NCBI RefSeq assembly: GCF_947492645.1
Contig: NZ_CANLMZ010000005.1
Span: 1-64,000, forward strand
Direction of reading: 5' to 3'
DNA: 64,000 nucleotides
Source of the DNA: an uncultured Pontibacter sp.
GTDB taxonomy: Bacteria > Bacteroidota > Bacteroidia > Cytophagales > Hymenobacteraceae
The notes under the pieces were generated by a model. It was not told where the DNA came from. It searched no databases and worked only from the letters and a program-made list of their open reading frames with translations. The translations under genes and the position numbers were made by a program. This document shows positions 33,911 through 42,810 of the stretch, in pieces (within the stretch, counting starts at the first letter, position 1; every line of letters starts with the position of its first letter).

Positions 33911-35191
33911 ATGGATCTGGCACAACGCGACCATAATGTAATCTGGCACCCTTACACGCAGATGAAGACTGCTCCCCTACCCATTCCGATTGTGCGTGGC
34001 GAAGGAGCCTTGTTGTTCTCTGAAGACGGGACTTCTTACATAGATGCTGTTTCGTCGTGGTGGGTAAACCTGCACGGGCATGCACATCCATATATTGCGC
34101 AGAAGGTTGCAGAGCAGTTGCAGACGCTGGAGCATGTTATTTTTGCCGGTTTTACGCATCCTGCTGCTGTTGCGCTAGCAGAAAGATTACTGCAAATATT
34201 ACCTCAAAACCAGAAGCGTGCTTTTTACTCTGACAACGGCTCTACAGCCGTGGAGGTGGCTATCAAAATGGCTATCCAGTACTGGAACAACGAAGGCCAG
34301 CCAAAGCGTAAAGTTGTTGCCTTCCGGGACAGCTACCACGGCGATACGTTTGGGGCAATGTCGGTGAGCAGCCGCAGCACCTTTACTGAGCCTTTCTGGT
34401 CTTATTTATTTGACATTGAATTTATTGATGTTCCGATACCAGGCGCTGAAGAGGAAACTATAAAACAACTGGAGGCAATTGCCAAAACAGGTGATGTGGC
34501 AGCCTTTATTTACGAGCCTTTGGTATTGGGCACAGCCGGCATGGTGATGTACACGCCAGAGGTGCTTGATAAGCTAATGGAGCTTTGCCAGAAGTATAGC
34601 ATCCTGACTATTGCCGATGAAGTAATGACAGGCTTTGGCCGCACCGGCCGCACCTTTGCCAGTTTATACTTGCAACACCAGCCTGATATGATGTGCTTTT
34701 CTAAAGGTTTAACAGGGGGCACCATGGCACTTGGCCTCACCACCTGCAGCAGCCAGATTTACGAAGCATTCCTGCATGATGATAAAAGCAAGACCTTCTT
34801 CCACGGCCATAGTTACACCGGCAACCCTGTTGCCTGCGCTGCCGGCCTGGCGAGCCTGGATCTACTCCTCCACGATAGCACACAGCAAAGTATAAACCGG
34901 ATTGTTGCCCAACATGCTGCATTTGCAGTTAAGGCAAAACAGCTGCCATATGTAAAAGAAGTACGCCAGCAGGGCACTATTTTAGCCGTTGAATTTGAAG
35001 CAGGCGGCACCTCCTACTTCAGTAACCTGCGCGACACGCTTTATAATTTTGCTTTAGAGCGCGGCGTTATACTTCGTCCGTTAGGTAATATAATCTACAT
35101 CATTCCGCCCTACTGCATTACCAACGAGCAGTTGGAGCAGGTATACCAAACTATACTTGGCATGCACGGGTTAGTGGCAGCGGTCCAATAA
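33911..35191 (+). CDS. bioA: Adenosylmethionine-8-amino-7-oxononanoate aminotransferase
   Basis: A 426-residue class III PLP aminotransferase. IWHPYTQMK and SSWWVNLHGHAHP are the BioA substrate-site signatures; FYSDNGSTAVEVAIKMA and DSYHGDTFGAMSVS bind PLP phosphate, ADEVMTGFGRTG carries the PLP Asp, and Lys265 in FSKGLTGG is the Schiff base. It uses S-adenosylmethionine as amino donor to make diaminopelargonate. The 173-base spacer before it contains several AAGTATA words, two as an inverted pair. Confidence 0.95.
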   Translation: MDLAQRDHNVIWHPYTQMKTAPLPIPIVRGEGALLFSEDGTSYIDAVSSWWVNLHGHAHPYIAQKVAEQLQTLEHVIFAGFTHPAAVALAERLLQILPQNQKRAFYSDNGSTAVEVAIKMAIQYWNNEGQPKRKVVAFRDSYHGDTFGAMSVSSRSTFTEPFWSYLFDIEFIDVPIPGAEEETIKQLEAIAKTGDVAAFIYEPLVLGTAGMVMYTPEVLDKLMELCQKYSILTIADEVMTGFGRTGRTFASLYLQHQPDMMCFSKGLTGGTMALGLTTCSSQIYEAFLHDDKSKTFFHGHSYTGNPVACAAGLASLDLLLHDSTQQSINRIVAQHAAFAVKAKQLPYVKEVRQQGTILAVEFEAGGTSYFSNLRDTLYNFALERGVILRPLGNIIYIIPPYCITNEQLEQVYQTILGMHGLVAAVQ

Positions 35192-35199
35192 TTTATACT

Positions 35200-36402
35200 T
35201 TGGCAGAGGCTAAGCAACATATCGTTATAAGAGGAACGGGCGTAATTTCTCCGCTTGGCCATAGCGTTGCGGCTGTTAACGAAGCTTACTCTTCGGGTAA
35301 ACCAGCTTTCACTAGTATACTTCACTCCGGAGAGCCTACTCCTGTCGCTGCCTTACCAGATCACGCTGAGGAAGAGTTAAGAAGACTTGTTAAATCAAAC
35401 CCAAATTACAGGCAGTTAGACCGGTCTGTATTGATGGCTATTTATGCTGCACGGCAGGCGGCGGCAGAGGCTGGCTGGCTGAATCCGGGTTATGCTTCAG
35501 ATGATCTGGCTGTAAACATAGGCTCATCTCGGGGTGCCACAGGTTTGTTTGAGCAGCACTATGATTCGTTTAAGGAAAGTGTACAAGGAAGCACTTTACC
35601 GGGAGCCTCTCCTACTACCACACTTGGTAATTTATCTAGCTGGGTGGCGCACGCCGTAAATGCCGGAGGCGCACAAATAAGTCACTCCATTACCTGCAGC
35701 ACCGCTTTAATGGCCATAGCCAATGGTGTAGCCTGGCTAAAGGCAGGTATGGCCAAACGTTTCCTGGCTGGTGGCACCGAGGCCCCACTTACTCCCTTCA
35801 CCATCGCCCAGATGAAGGCCGTCGGCATATACTCTAAACAGGCTGATGCTCTTTACCCTTGCCAGCCTTATGCAGGCGAACAAAATACGTTTGTACTTGG
35901 TGAAGGCGCCGCCGTTTTTGCACTAGAGTTAGTAGCGGAAGCAGACTTAAAAAAAGACGATATTGTCGTAGAAGCGGTAGGCTTTGGTTTCGAAAGCATT
36001 ACCAGCAAGACCGGGATATCCGCAGAAGGTATAAACTTCCAGAAAGCAATGCGCCACGCCCTGTCCCAATTTTCCGCCACAACACGTACCGTGGATCTTA
36101 TTATTACCCACAGCCCCGGCACTAAAGCCGGCGACAAGGCAGAATTAGAGGCTATAAAATCTGTTTTCCCTGAACGATACCCCGCTATCACTACAAATAA
36201 ATGGCTTATCGGCCATACGTTAGGCGCCTCCGGAGCCTTAAGTATACAATATGCCTGTTTCCTTTTCTCCTCTCCTAATTATTTGTTTAAACATTATTTT
36301 TTCGAAAAAAGTATTCCTGCTAATAATCCAATAGACACGATTTTAGTTAATGCTGCCGGGTTTGGAGGCAATGCAAGTAGTATACTTGTACGAAAAGTAT
36401 AA
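35200..36402 (+). CDS. Beta-ketoacyl-ACP synthase-like protein in the biotin cluster
   Basis: A 400-residue thiolase-fold condensing enzyme. The Cys-His-His triad is visible: Cys166 in SITCSTALMAI, His in ITHSPGTKAGD, and His in GHTLGASGALS. IRGTGVISPLGHSV at the start is typical of FabB/FabF. It begins with TTG 35200, 8 bases after the bioA stop; no ATG precedes the conserved N-terminus. Its place behind bioA, and the lack of bioC/bioH here, suggest a role in building the pimeloyl chain. That is inference; ordinary fatty-acid elongation is the alternative. Confidence 0.82.
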   Translation: MAEAKQHIVIRGTGVISPLGHSVAAVNEAYSSGKPAFTSILHSGEPTPVAALPDHAEEELRRLVKSNPNYRQLDRSVLMAIYAARQAAAEAGWLNPGYASDDLAVNIGSSRGATGLFEQHYDSFKESVQGSTLPGASPTTTLGNLSSWVAHAVNAGGAQISHSITCSTALMAIANGVAWLKAGMAKRFLAGGTEAPLTPFTIAQMKAVGIYSKQADALYPCQPYAGEQNTFVLGEGAAVFALELVAEADLKKDDIVVEAVGFGFESITSKTGISAEGINFQKAMRHALSQFSATTRTVDLIITHSPGTKAGDKAELEAIKSVFPERYPAITTNKWLIGHTLGASGALSIQYACFLFSSPNYLFKHYFFEKSIPANNPIDTILVNAAGFGGNASSILVRKV

Positions 36403-36717
36403 GTATATCCATATCAGTCTATTACTCCAGGCATATTGCTTTTCTCCATTACTAAAATACAGACTTGAATGTTGGCTAAGTCTTACGCAAGAGATATATC
36501 TTTCCCCTGTAAATTCATACTTAAAACCAGCAGACTTATAGTTACCTCTATCTATAAAGTTGGATAAACTTTAATATTAAGATTTTCTAATATTACCTTT
36601 GAAGCTAGTTAGAAGCATTTCATGAAGCTTTCTAATGTTATTGCACGGTTAAAGTTATAATTAAACCTAGCATAACATCAGAATCATATCATGCTCTTAT
36701 AATCAAATTCTTTAGTT
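36403..36717. other. 315-base AT-rich spacer
   Basis: No gene or clear hairpin is seen between the ketoacyl synthase and the first of three T9SS surface-protein genes. It should hold that gene's promoter. Confidence 0.45.
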
Positions 36718-39120
36718 GTGAACACATTCGCTACAGCATCAGTAAAAATGTACACTAAGGTAATTTTAACTTTTACTTCATTTTATAATTGTGCTATTCG
36801 TAGGCTTTTTAATTCAAGTCTTTGGCTAAGTAGTAGCTTAAAGAATGGTAATTATGAGATCGCGCTAAGAAAGCCGCTATCCCTTCTGTTGCGCCTTAAG
36901 GCACACAAGTATATAAGTCCACGCTGCCATACTTCCTGCTTCTTGATAAAACAGTTGCTGCATGGTATAATTTTTAAGCCTAAAAGTTTCCTACTGGCAC
37001 TCATAAGCTTGTTCACACTTGTAGCATTAGTCTCTACCTCCGCCGCTGCCCAAACTCAAACAGTTACTGCCTGTGAAGGTGAAATAGTAACCCTGGAAGT
37101 CCCAAATGTAAACTCCAACAGGCAATGGCAGGTAAGTACCTCACTAAGCGGTACATATTCAAACATTGTAAACGAAAACACCTTAACATACACTTTTACC
37201 GCATCTGCCTCGGATAACGGAAAGTATTACAGGGTGAGGTTTACCAACCCCGGTGGCAACAAGGAATCTTTCAGTAATACTTTTCACCTATCAGTTAACC
37301 CTGTACCTGCTGCCCCTTCAGTAATCAATGGCTCGCGGTCTGGGCGCGGCTCTGTAACGCTGCATGCTAGCGGTCCTCCATCAGCAGTAAGTTACAGATG
37401 GTACAATTCAGATGGCACAGCCATTGACGGCGCAACAGGTGCATCTTACACAACCCCAAGCTTAGACGTAACTACACGTTATTATGTAGCAGCTATTGGA
37501 GAAAATGGATGCGAAAGCAGCTCTAAAACGTTGGTAACTGCAACAATAAACCCTGCCACAGGACCAATTATAGCTCATGATGTAACGAATGCATCCCTGG
37601 TTTCTAATACGGACGGTGTTACAGCCATTGCCCCGTTAAGTGCTAATTATCCAGATGCCAGCATCGCCTACTACACGCTTACCACTTTGCCAGATGCAGC
37701 TCAAGGTAAGCTATTCCTTCATACTGTTCCCGTAGTACCCAATCAGACAATAACCACTACAGAGGCAAAATCATTACTGTTTGCTCCGGAAGAAACTTTC
37801 TTCGGCACAGCCTCTTTTAGTTACACGGTAACTCATACTAACGGTGAATCAAGCACAGCAGCCATCTATCGCATACCCGTAAATGCAGCACCAGTTAGCA
37901 GCAATGTCTCATCGGGTAACATTGCCAGGGGTAATATCAGAATTGAAATTCCGAAGCTAATATCTTCTGATCCGGATGGTGTTGTGCAGCATTACATTAT
38001 TTTAAGCGTTCCCAGCCCGGGCTCCCTTTGGACTTCAGCTACTGGTGGCACAGCGGTAACGGCCGGTCAAACAGTCATTTCTGACCAGTTATACTTTAAC
38101 CCTGGCGGAAATGGAAACGGAACCCCGGTACGCAGCTTTACATATGCCGCTGTTGATGACAAAAATGTCTTATCGAACACTTCTACTTATACTTTGTACA
38201 TAAATGCAGACCCACCACCAACTGCGGAGAACATTACCACAGGCCCCATAGTAAATACAGCTGGCATAACTGCTATCACACCTTTAAGCGCTACAGGAGG
38301 CACTATTACCGGGTACAGAATACTCAGCACATCGCTGCCAAAAGTAACTCAGGGCACACTTTATACCGGCACAACAGCCATTACAGCTTTACCGCAATCC
38401 AATGGCTATTATCTTTTATCTCCGGCACAGGCATCAAACTTACAGTTTAGGCCTAACAAACTTTTCTATGGCATTATCACATTTTATTATTCCGCTACAA
38501 ATGCATCTAACACAGAGTACTCTTTAGATGCCTACTATAAAATACAGGTTACTAACGTTGAGCCTTTGCCAGTAACGTTAATCGATTTAAAAGCTCATGT
38601 TACTAAACAAGGTGTAAGGCTAACCTGGAGCACCGCCACCGAAGAAAACAACGACAGGTTTGTGGTGGAGCGCAGCCAGGATGGCAAAACCTTTGCCGCT
38701 ATCGGGGAGGTGAAGGGCAGCGGCAACAGCCGCGTAACCCGCAACTACAGCTTCACCGATGTAGGCGCGCCAGCCGGCACCAGCTACTACCGCCTCAAAC
38801 AAGTAGACTTCGACGGCAGGCACGAGTATAGCAAGCTGGTAGAAGTGACCGTGGAAGGCAACACCAAAGCAATCTTAACGGCTTATCCCAATCCTTTTTC
38901 GAGCAACCTGAACATACTGCTGCCAATGCTCCAGGAGGGTAAAGTATACTTCCAGCTTTATGATACCAAAGGCAGCCTTTCATACTCCCACGAAACGGTT
39001 CTTGGAAAAGGTCTGCAGGAAGTGGCGCTACCACTTCAAGGGTTTAGCAATGGGGTGTACTTCTTAAAGCTTGCTGCCGGAGAAACAAGTTATACTTTAA
39101 AGGTGATAAAAACGCTTTAA
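36718..39120 (+). CDS. T9SS-secreted surface protein with Ig-like and cadherin-like units
   Basis: Up to 800 residues. The hydrophobic signal (SFLLALISLFTLVALVSTSAAA) lies only at about residues 90-111, so either the extension is real or a later start is used; GTG 36718 is the longest choice. Then come two Ig/PKD-like units (TACEGEIVTLEVPNVNSNRQW; VSYRWYNSDGTAI) and three repeats of the xPVSxNV ... YRIPV kind found in the giant protein at 15361. LPVTLIDLKAHVTKQGVRLTW and a Por sorting domain (AYPNPFSSNLNILLPM ... GVYFLKLAAG) end it. Surface-anchored; ligand unknown. Confidence 0.85.
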   Translation: MNTFATASVKMYTKVILTFTSFYNCAIRRLFNSSLWLSSSLKNGNYEIALRKPLSLLLRLKAHKYISPRCHTSCFLIKQLLHGIIFKPKSFLLALISLFTLVALVSTSAAAQTQTVTACEGEIVTLEVPNVNSNRQWQVSTSLSGTYSNIVNENTLTYTFTASASDNGKYYRVRFTNPGGNKESFSNTFHLSVNPVPAAPSVINGSRSGRGSVTLHASGPPSAVSYRWYNSDGTAIDGATGASYTTPSLDVTTRYYVAAIGENGCESSSKTLVTATINPATGPIIAHDVTNASLVSNTDGVTAIAPLSANYPDASIAYYTLTTLPDAAQGKLFLHTVPVVPNQTITTTEAKSLLFAPEETFFGTASFSYTVTHTNGESSTAAIYRIPVNAAPVSSNVSSGNIARGNIRIEIPKLISSDPDGVVQHYIILSVPSPGSLWTSATGGTAVTAGQTVISDQLYFNPGGNGNGTPVRSFTYAAVDDKNVLSNTSTYTLYINADPPPTAENITTGPIVNTAGITAITPLSATGGTITGYRILSTSLPKVTQGTLYTGTTAITALPQSNGYYLLSPAQASNLQFRPNKLFYGIITFYYSATNASNTEYSLDAYYKIQVTNVEPLPVTLIDLKAHVTKQGVRLTWSTATEENNDRFVVERSQDGKTFAAIGEVKGSGNSRVTRNYSFTDVGAPAGTSYYRLKQVDFDGRHEYSKLVEVTVEGNTKAILTAYPNPFSSNLNILLPMLQEGKVYFQLYDTKGSLSYSHETVLGKGLQEVALPLQGFSNGVYFLKLAAGETSYTLKVIKTL
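38635..38855 (+). repeat. 221-base module shared with the next surface-protein gene, copy 1
   Basis: It differs from 41950-42170 at 12 of 221 bases, while flanking sequence diverges sharply. It encodes ATEENNDRFVVERSQDGKTF through HEYSKLVEVTV, the domain just before the Por sorting signal. Four synonymous third-base changes show the copies are not brand new. Confidence 0.9.
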
Positions 39121-39723
39121 ACCGCAAGCACTATAGCAGTAATTGCTGTCGCCGGAATGTTGGTTTTCAAATTAAAAGGTATCTAAAAAGCCCTGTTAGC
39201 GTCAGTTTTATGTCTTATCGTTATCCTGCCAACTGCAAACTGGATAGCTTACAGGCAGCAACTTTTATACTTGATCCCGCATTTTTAAAGGAAATAACCG
39301 CATAAATCAGAAAAATTTTAAAAAATTTTCTAGCGTAAAAATTCTATATTCTACTAACCACAAAGCCGCCACATACGCAACTGCCACAAATTTGGTTGCA
39401 AAATAAAATTTAACCTTTCTAATAAATATCTGTGAACGTTGCTTTGAAACATGTAACTAAACAATAAAGAGTACAAGCACCGCTCTGTTTTATACTAATA
39501 CAATGCAATTTAACTTATACTTAAAAAGTTATACTCTTACCTTTTATAATTTTACAACATGCAGGATATCAGTTTATATTAAGCATTTTAAATGCTAGCT
39601 TTGTCATACTTATAATTGGTATAACCCAGTTTGTTGCAATTATGTAGTGCTACTTACACTCCTAACGCTGCTATGAAACAAATGTATTTTATATACTAGT
39701 CTCCATTTGTTGTAAATACAGTA
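39121..39723. other. 603-base AT-rich spacer between surface-protein genes
   Basis: I see no coding frame, no strong terminator and no repeat beyond several TATACTT words (near 39265, 39517 and 39531). The length suggests a complex promoter for the 39724 gene. Confidence 0.45.
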
Positions 39724-42438
39724 ATGAAGTATCCAAAGGCCCTTATAGCATTGCCAACATTAGCGCATCAAAAACCACAGTCGATTATCGGCAAAAAACC
39801 GCACGCCCTTGAATTATTTTTTGAGCGTTGGCCGATGATGCTATTTAATATGGCAACAGGTGCTCTAGGCAATTCAGGAAAATCATTGGCTAGGCTTATT
39901 ACAGTTTTTACTGTACTTATAGTACTGCCTTTCTCTGCCTCAGCCCAAACAAATGTATGCAGAGGTGAGTCAACTTCACTTTCAATAGTTACAGAACCTT
40001 TAGAAGATATTCAAGGCATACAATGGTATGCAAGTAGCAACGGAATTACTTATTCACCAATCAGTCAAGCAAATAGTCCATCCTATACTACTCCCAAGTT
40101 TAATACTTCTGGTACTTATTATTATAGAATTGATTATCAATCGAGATCCTGTATCTGGATATTCTGTGGAAGCTGGGCTAATAAATCGACCTATATTCAA
40201 GTTACTGTTATTGACAAACCAACCAGCCCAATAGCAAACGGAACTTCTCGATGTGGAACAGGAACTGTCTCTTTAACGGCTACTGGATCATCTGGAAGCT
40301 ACAGGTGGTACTCATCCTCAATAGGAGGCACTTTGTTATCATCAAATGCTACTTATAGTCCTAACATCAATTCTACTACCACATACTATGTAGCTGCAAT
40401 AAACACCTGTGGCGAAAGCTCTAGAACTCCTGTAACGGTTACAGTAAATCCTACACCTGCTGCACCAACAGCTTTTGGAAACTCCCGCATAGGCGCTGGT
40501 ACTGTTATTTTAAATGCATTTGGTGCGCAGCCAGGGCAAACTTACAAGTGGTATACTTCAGCAACAGGTGGTAATGCTATCGGCAGCACCACCAATTCTA
40601 GCTTCACCACGCCTGCAATCAGCACTACCACTACTTATTATGTCTCCATTGCAAATGCTAACGGTTGTGAAAGCGCTCGGGTGGCAGTAACGGCAACGGT
40701 AGATTCTCCGACATTTACAGGCAACTTGGCTACAGAGGTTATACTTTACCATGAGAACTTCGATGGTTATAAACCTAATGAAGATTTAGTTGGGCTTGCT
40801 ACGGAGCATTCTATTTTGAATGTTTCAGGGATTTTAGAACAGGACCACTGGGACATTAAGCCTACGAACGGCTCAACTAAAAGTAACTCTTCTCAGGCAT
40901 CGGGAGGTAACTACTTAAGAACGGCATTTGCTCCGCGTATCCTTTCTTCAACCTTAAATAAAATACTTTACACAGATCAACCCATCTCGACACAAGGGTA
41001 CGACCACGTTGGTGTTATCTGGACACACAGGCAAACTTATACAAGTACAAGCGATAACAGGGTAAAACTCTTCTATAGCGCTAACGGAGGCCCCTGGACA
41101 GAAGTAACCGGATGGAATAGATCTGTTAACAGTACATGGAGATTAGTTAACAACGGAAATTTTATACAACTTCCAAGTGGTGCTGCTAATATTCGTAACC
41201 TGCGTATCAGATGGGAGGTACCAAACGCACCACTAAACCAAACCGAGTTTTATGCCCTTGATGATATTTCAGTTATAGGAATTCCATCTTCTGGTGTATC
41301 AAAGTTTAGTTGGAGCAACCGACCTAACGGAGAAGACCCATTTACAAGTTCTGTTAACAATACAGCGGCGTATACAGTTGATGGCGTCTATACTAAGTGG
41401 AGCATGACCCAAACAAGCGGGGTAACCGTCACAAATAAAACAATATCCAGCACCCAATACCAAAGCACACCTGTACTCGCACTAATACAGTCAGGGGCTA
41501 ACACAACAAACAGGTACTCTAAAGTGACACTCCAAACGAGCAAGGCTGTAGAGGATTTGACATTCACGCTTTACGACGTAGACACACACTCAGGACAATT
41601 CAGAGATGTGCTGAATATTGAAGCCTATAAAGGAAGTACTGCCGTGCCATTATCCAAGTATAAGCTTATGTATACTTCGGTGCACGAGTACAGCGACAGC
41701 CAGATTGCGGGAGTTGCTGGCCTACAGGATACCCCAGCCAACTCAACAGAAGGCAACGTAACGGTAACATTTGCCAGCGCCGTTGACCGGGTAGATATCA
41801 CGTATAAAAATGCTGATTCGAATGGAGGCAACCAAGGCATTGGCATATCTAATTTAATGTGGCGAAGAGACATGTCCCCATTCCCGGTTGAACTTGCCTA
41901 CTTTAAAGCCAGCCTGAAAAATAAAAATGCCTATTTAACCTGGAGTACGGCCACCGAAGAAAACAACGACAGGTTTGTGGTGGAGCGCAGCCAGGACGGC
42001 AAGACCTTTGCCGCTATCGGGGAGGTAAAGGGCAGCGGCAACAGCCGCGTAACCCGCAACTACAGCTTCACCGATCTGAACACGCCAGCTGGCACCAGCT
42101 ACTATCGCCTCAGACAAGTAGACTTCGACGGCAAGCACGAGTATAGCAAGCTGGTAGAAGTGACCGTGGAGAAAAGAAACGAATCAAATTTCTCTGCTTA
42201 TCCTAACCCTTTTCAATCAAGCTTAAATATTGCCCTTAGCGTACACCAGTCTGAAAAAGCGACAATAGCTTTGATAGATTTGCGCGGCAAAGAAGTGTGG
42301 AGCGAATCTGTAAGCTTAAGTGCAGGGGCAAATACATTTAGTTTTGACGCACCTGCCAGCATTAAAGAAGGGATTTACATTCTTACCGTGTTAGGTGAAA
42401 CAACAAAGGCGTCCGCTAAAATCATGAAAACCCGCTAA
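39724..42438 (+). CDS. T9SS-secreted surface protein with Ig-like domains
   Basis: A 904-residue protein. As in the previous gene, a long N-terminal part (about 58 residues) precedes the hydrophobic signal LARLITVFTVLIVLPFSASA. Three Ig/PKD-like units follow at about 80-340 (VCRGESTSLSIV, GTVSLTATGSSGSYRWYSS, TYKWYTSATGGNAIG). A jelly-roll-like region comes next (EVILYHENFDGYKPNEDL ... FYALDDISVIG), then a domain with ALIQSGANTTNRYSKVTLQT. The final module is ATEENNDRFVVERSQDGKTF and a Por sorting domain (AYPNPFQSSLNIALSV). It is probably a surface adhesin or scaffold; no catalytic residues were recognised. Confidence 0.87.
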   Translation: MKYPKALIALPTLAHQKPQSIIGKKPHALELFFERWPMMLFNMATGALGNSGKSLARLITVFTVLIVLPFSASAQTNVCRGESTSLSIVTEPLEDIQGIQWYASSNGITYSPISQANSPSYTTPKFNTSGTYYYRIDYQSRSCIWIFCGSWANKSTYIQVTVIDKPTSPIANGTSRCGTGTVSLTATGSSGSYRWYSSSIGGTLLSSNATYSPNINSTTTYYVAAINTCGESSRTPVTVTVNPTPAAPTAFGNSRIGAGTVILNAFGAQPGQTYKWYTSATGGNAIGSTTNSSFTTPAISTTTTYYVSIANANGCESARVAVTATVDSPTFTGNLATEVILYHENFDGYKPNEDLVGLATEHSILNVSGILEQDHWDIKPTNGSTKSNSSQASGGNYLRTAFAPRILSSTLNKILYTDQPISTQGYDHVGVIWTHRQTYTSTSDNRVKLFYSANGGPWTEVTGWNRSVNSTWRLVNNGNFIQLPSGAANIRNLRIRWEVPNAPLNQTEFYALDDISVIGIPSSGVSKFSWSNRPNGEDPFTSSVNNTAAYTVDGVYTKWSMTQTSGVTVTNKTISSTQYQSTPVLALIQSGANTTNRYSKVTLQTSKAVEDLTFTLYDVDTHSGQFRDVLNIEAYKGSTAVPLSKYKLMYTSVHEYSDSQIAGVAGLQDTPANSTEGNVTVTFASAVDRVDITYKNADSNGGNQGIGISNLMWRRDMSPFPVELAYFKASLKNKNAYLTWSTATEENNDRFVVERSQDGKTFAAIGEVKGSGNSRVTRNYSFTDLNTPAGTSYYRLRQVDFDGKHEYSKLVEVTVEKRNESNFSAYPNPFQSSLNIALSVHQSEKATIALIDLRGKEVWSESVSLSAGANTFSFDAPASIKEGIYILTVLGETTKASAKIMKTR
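41950..42170 (+). repeat. 221-base module shared with the previous surface-protein gene, copy 2
   Basis: Same length and frame as 38635-38855, with 12 differences, five of them clustered in one stretch (VGAP versus LNTP codons). It is GC-richer than the AT-rich sequence around it. Confidence 0.9.
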
Positions 42439-42463
42439 GTAAGCTATATACTTTCTCGTGGTA

Positions 42464-42503
42464 ACGCAAAAGAGCCGGCTCTAAAGAGTCGGCTCTTTTG
42501 CGT
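42464..42503. terminator. Terminator after the 39724 gene
   Basis: ACGCAAAAGAGCCG and CGGCTCTTTTGCGT are perfectly complementary over 14 bases around a 12-base loop that can extend the stem. Confidence 0.82.
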
Positions 42504-42810
42504 TTATAGACTGCCAGCTACTACATACCTATTCCAATATAAACCATAAACTATCATATTCCGGAAACTGCGTTCTCTAAATTCAGTACAAAGAGATAGC
42601 TATATACTTAAGTAAGACAGGGTATTGTTGTTGCCAGGACATATATATAAGTCATAAAATATACAAGGTCCCTTATACACACGAGTAGTGCATCTTATTT
42701 AATAGTGCAATCCGGCTATTTATAAAGCAGCTATAAAGTACAATTTAACATACTGCAAATGGTATAGGATTGATAGGTATACCAGTATAAGATTATCAGG
42801 CGCAATTTAT
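42504..42810. other. 307-base spacer upstream of the third surface gene
   Basis: AT-rich, without a coding frame. It contains TATACTT near 42604 and otherwise only dispersed TATA-like runs; presumably the 42811 promoter. Confidence 0.45.
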
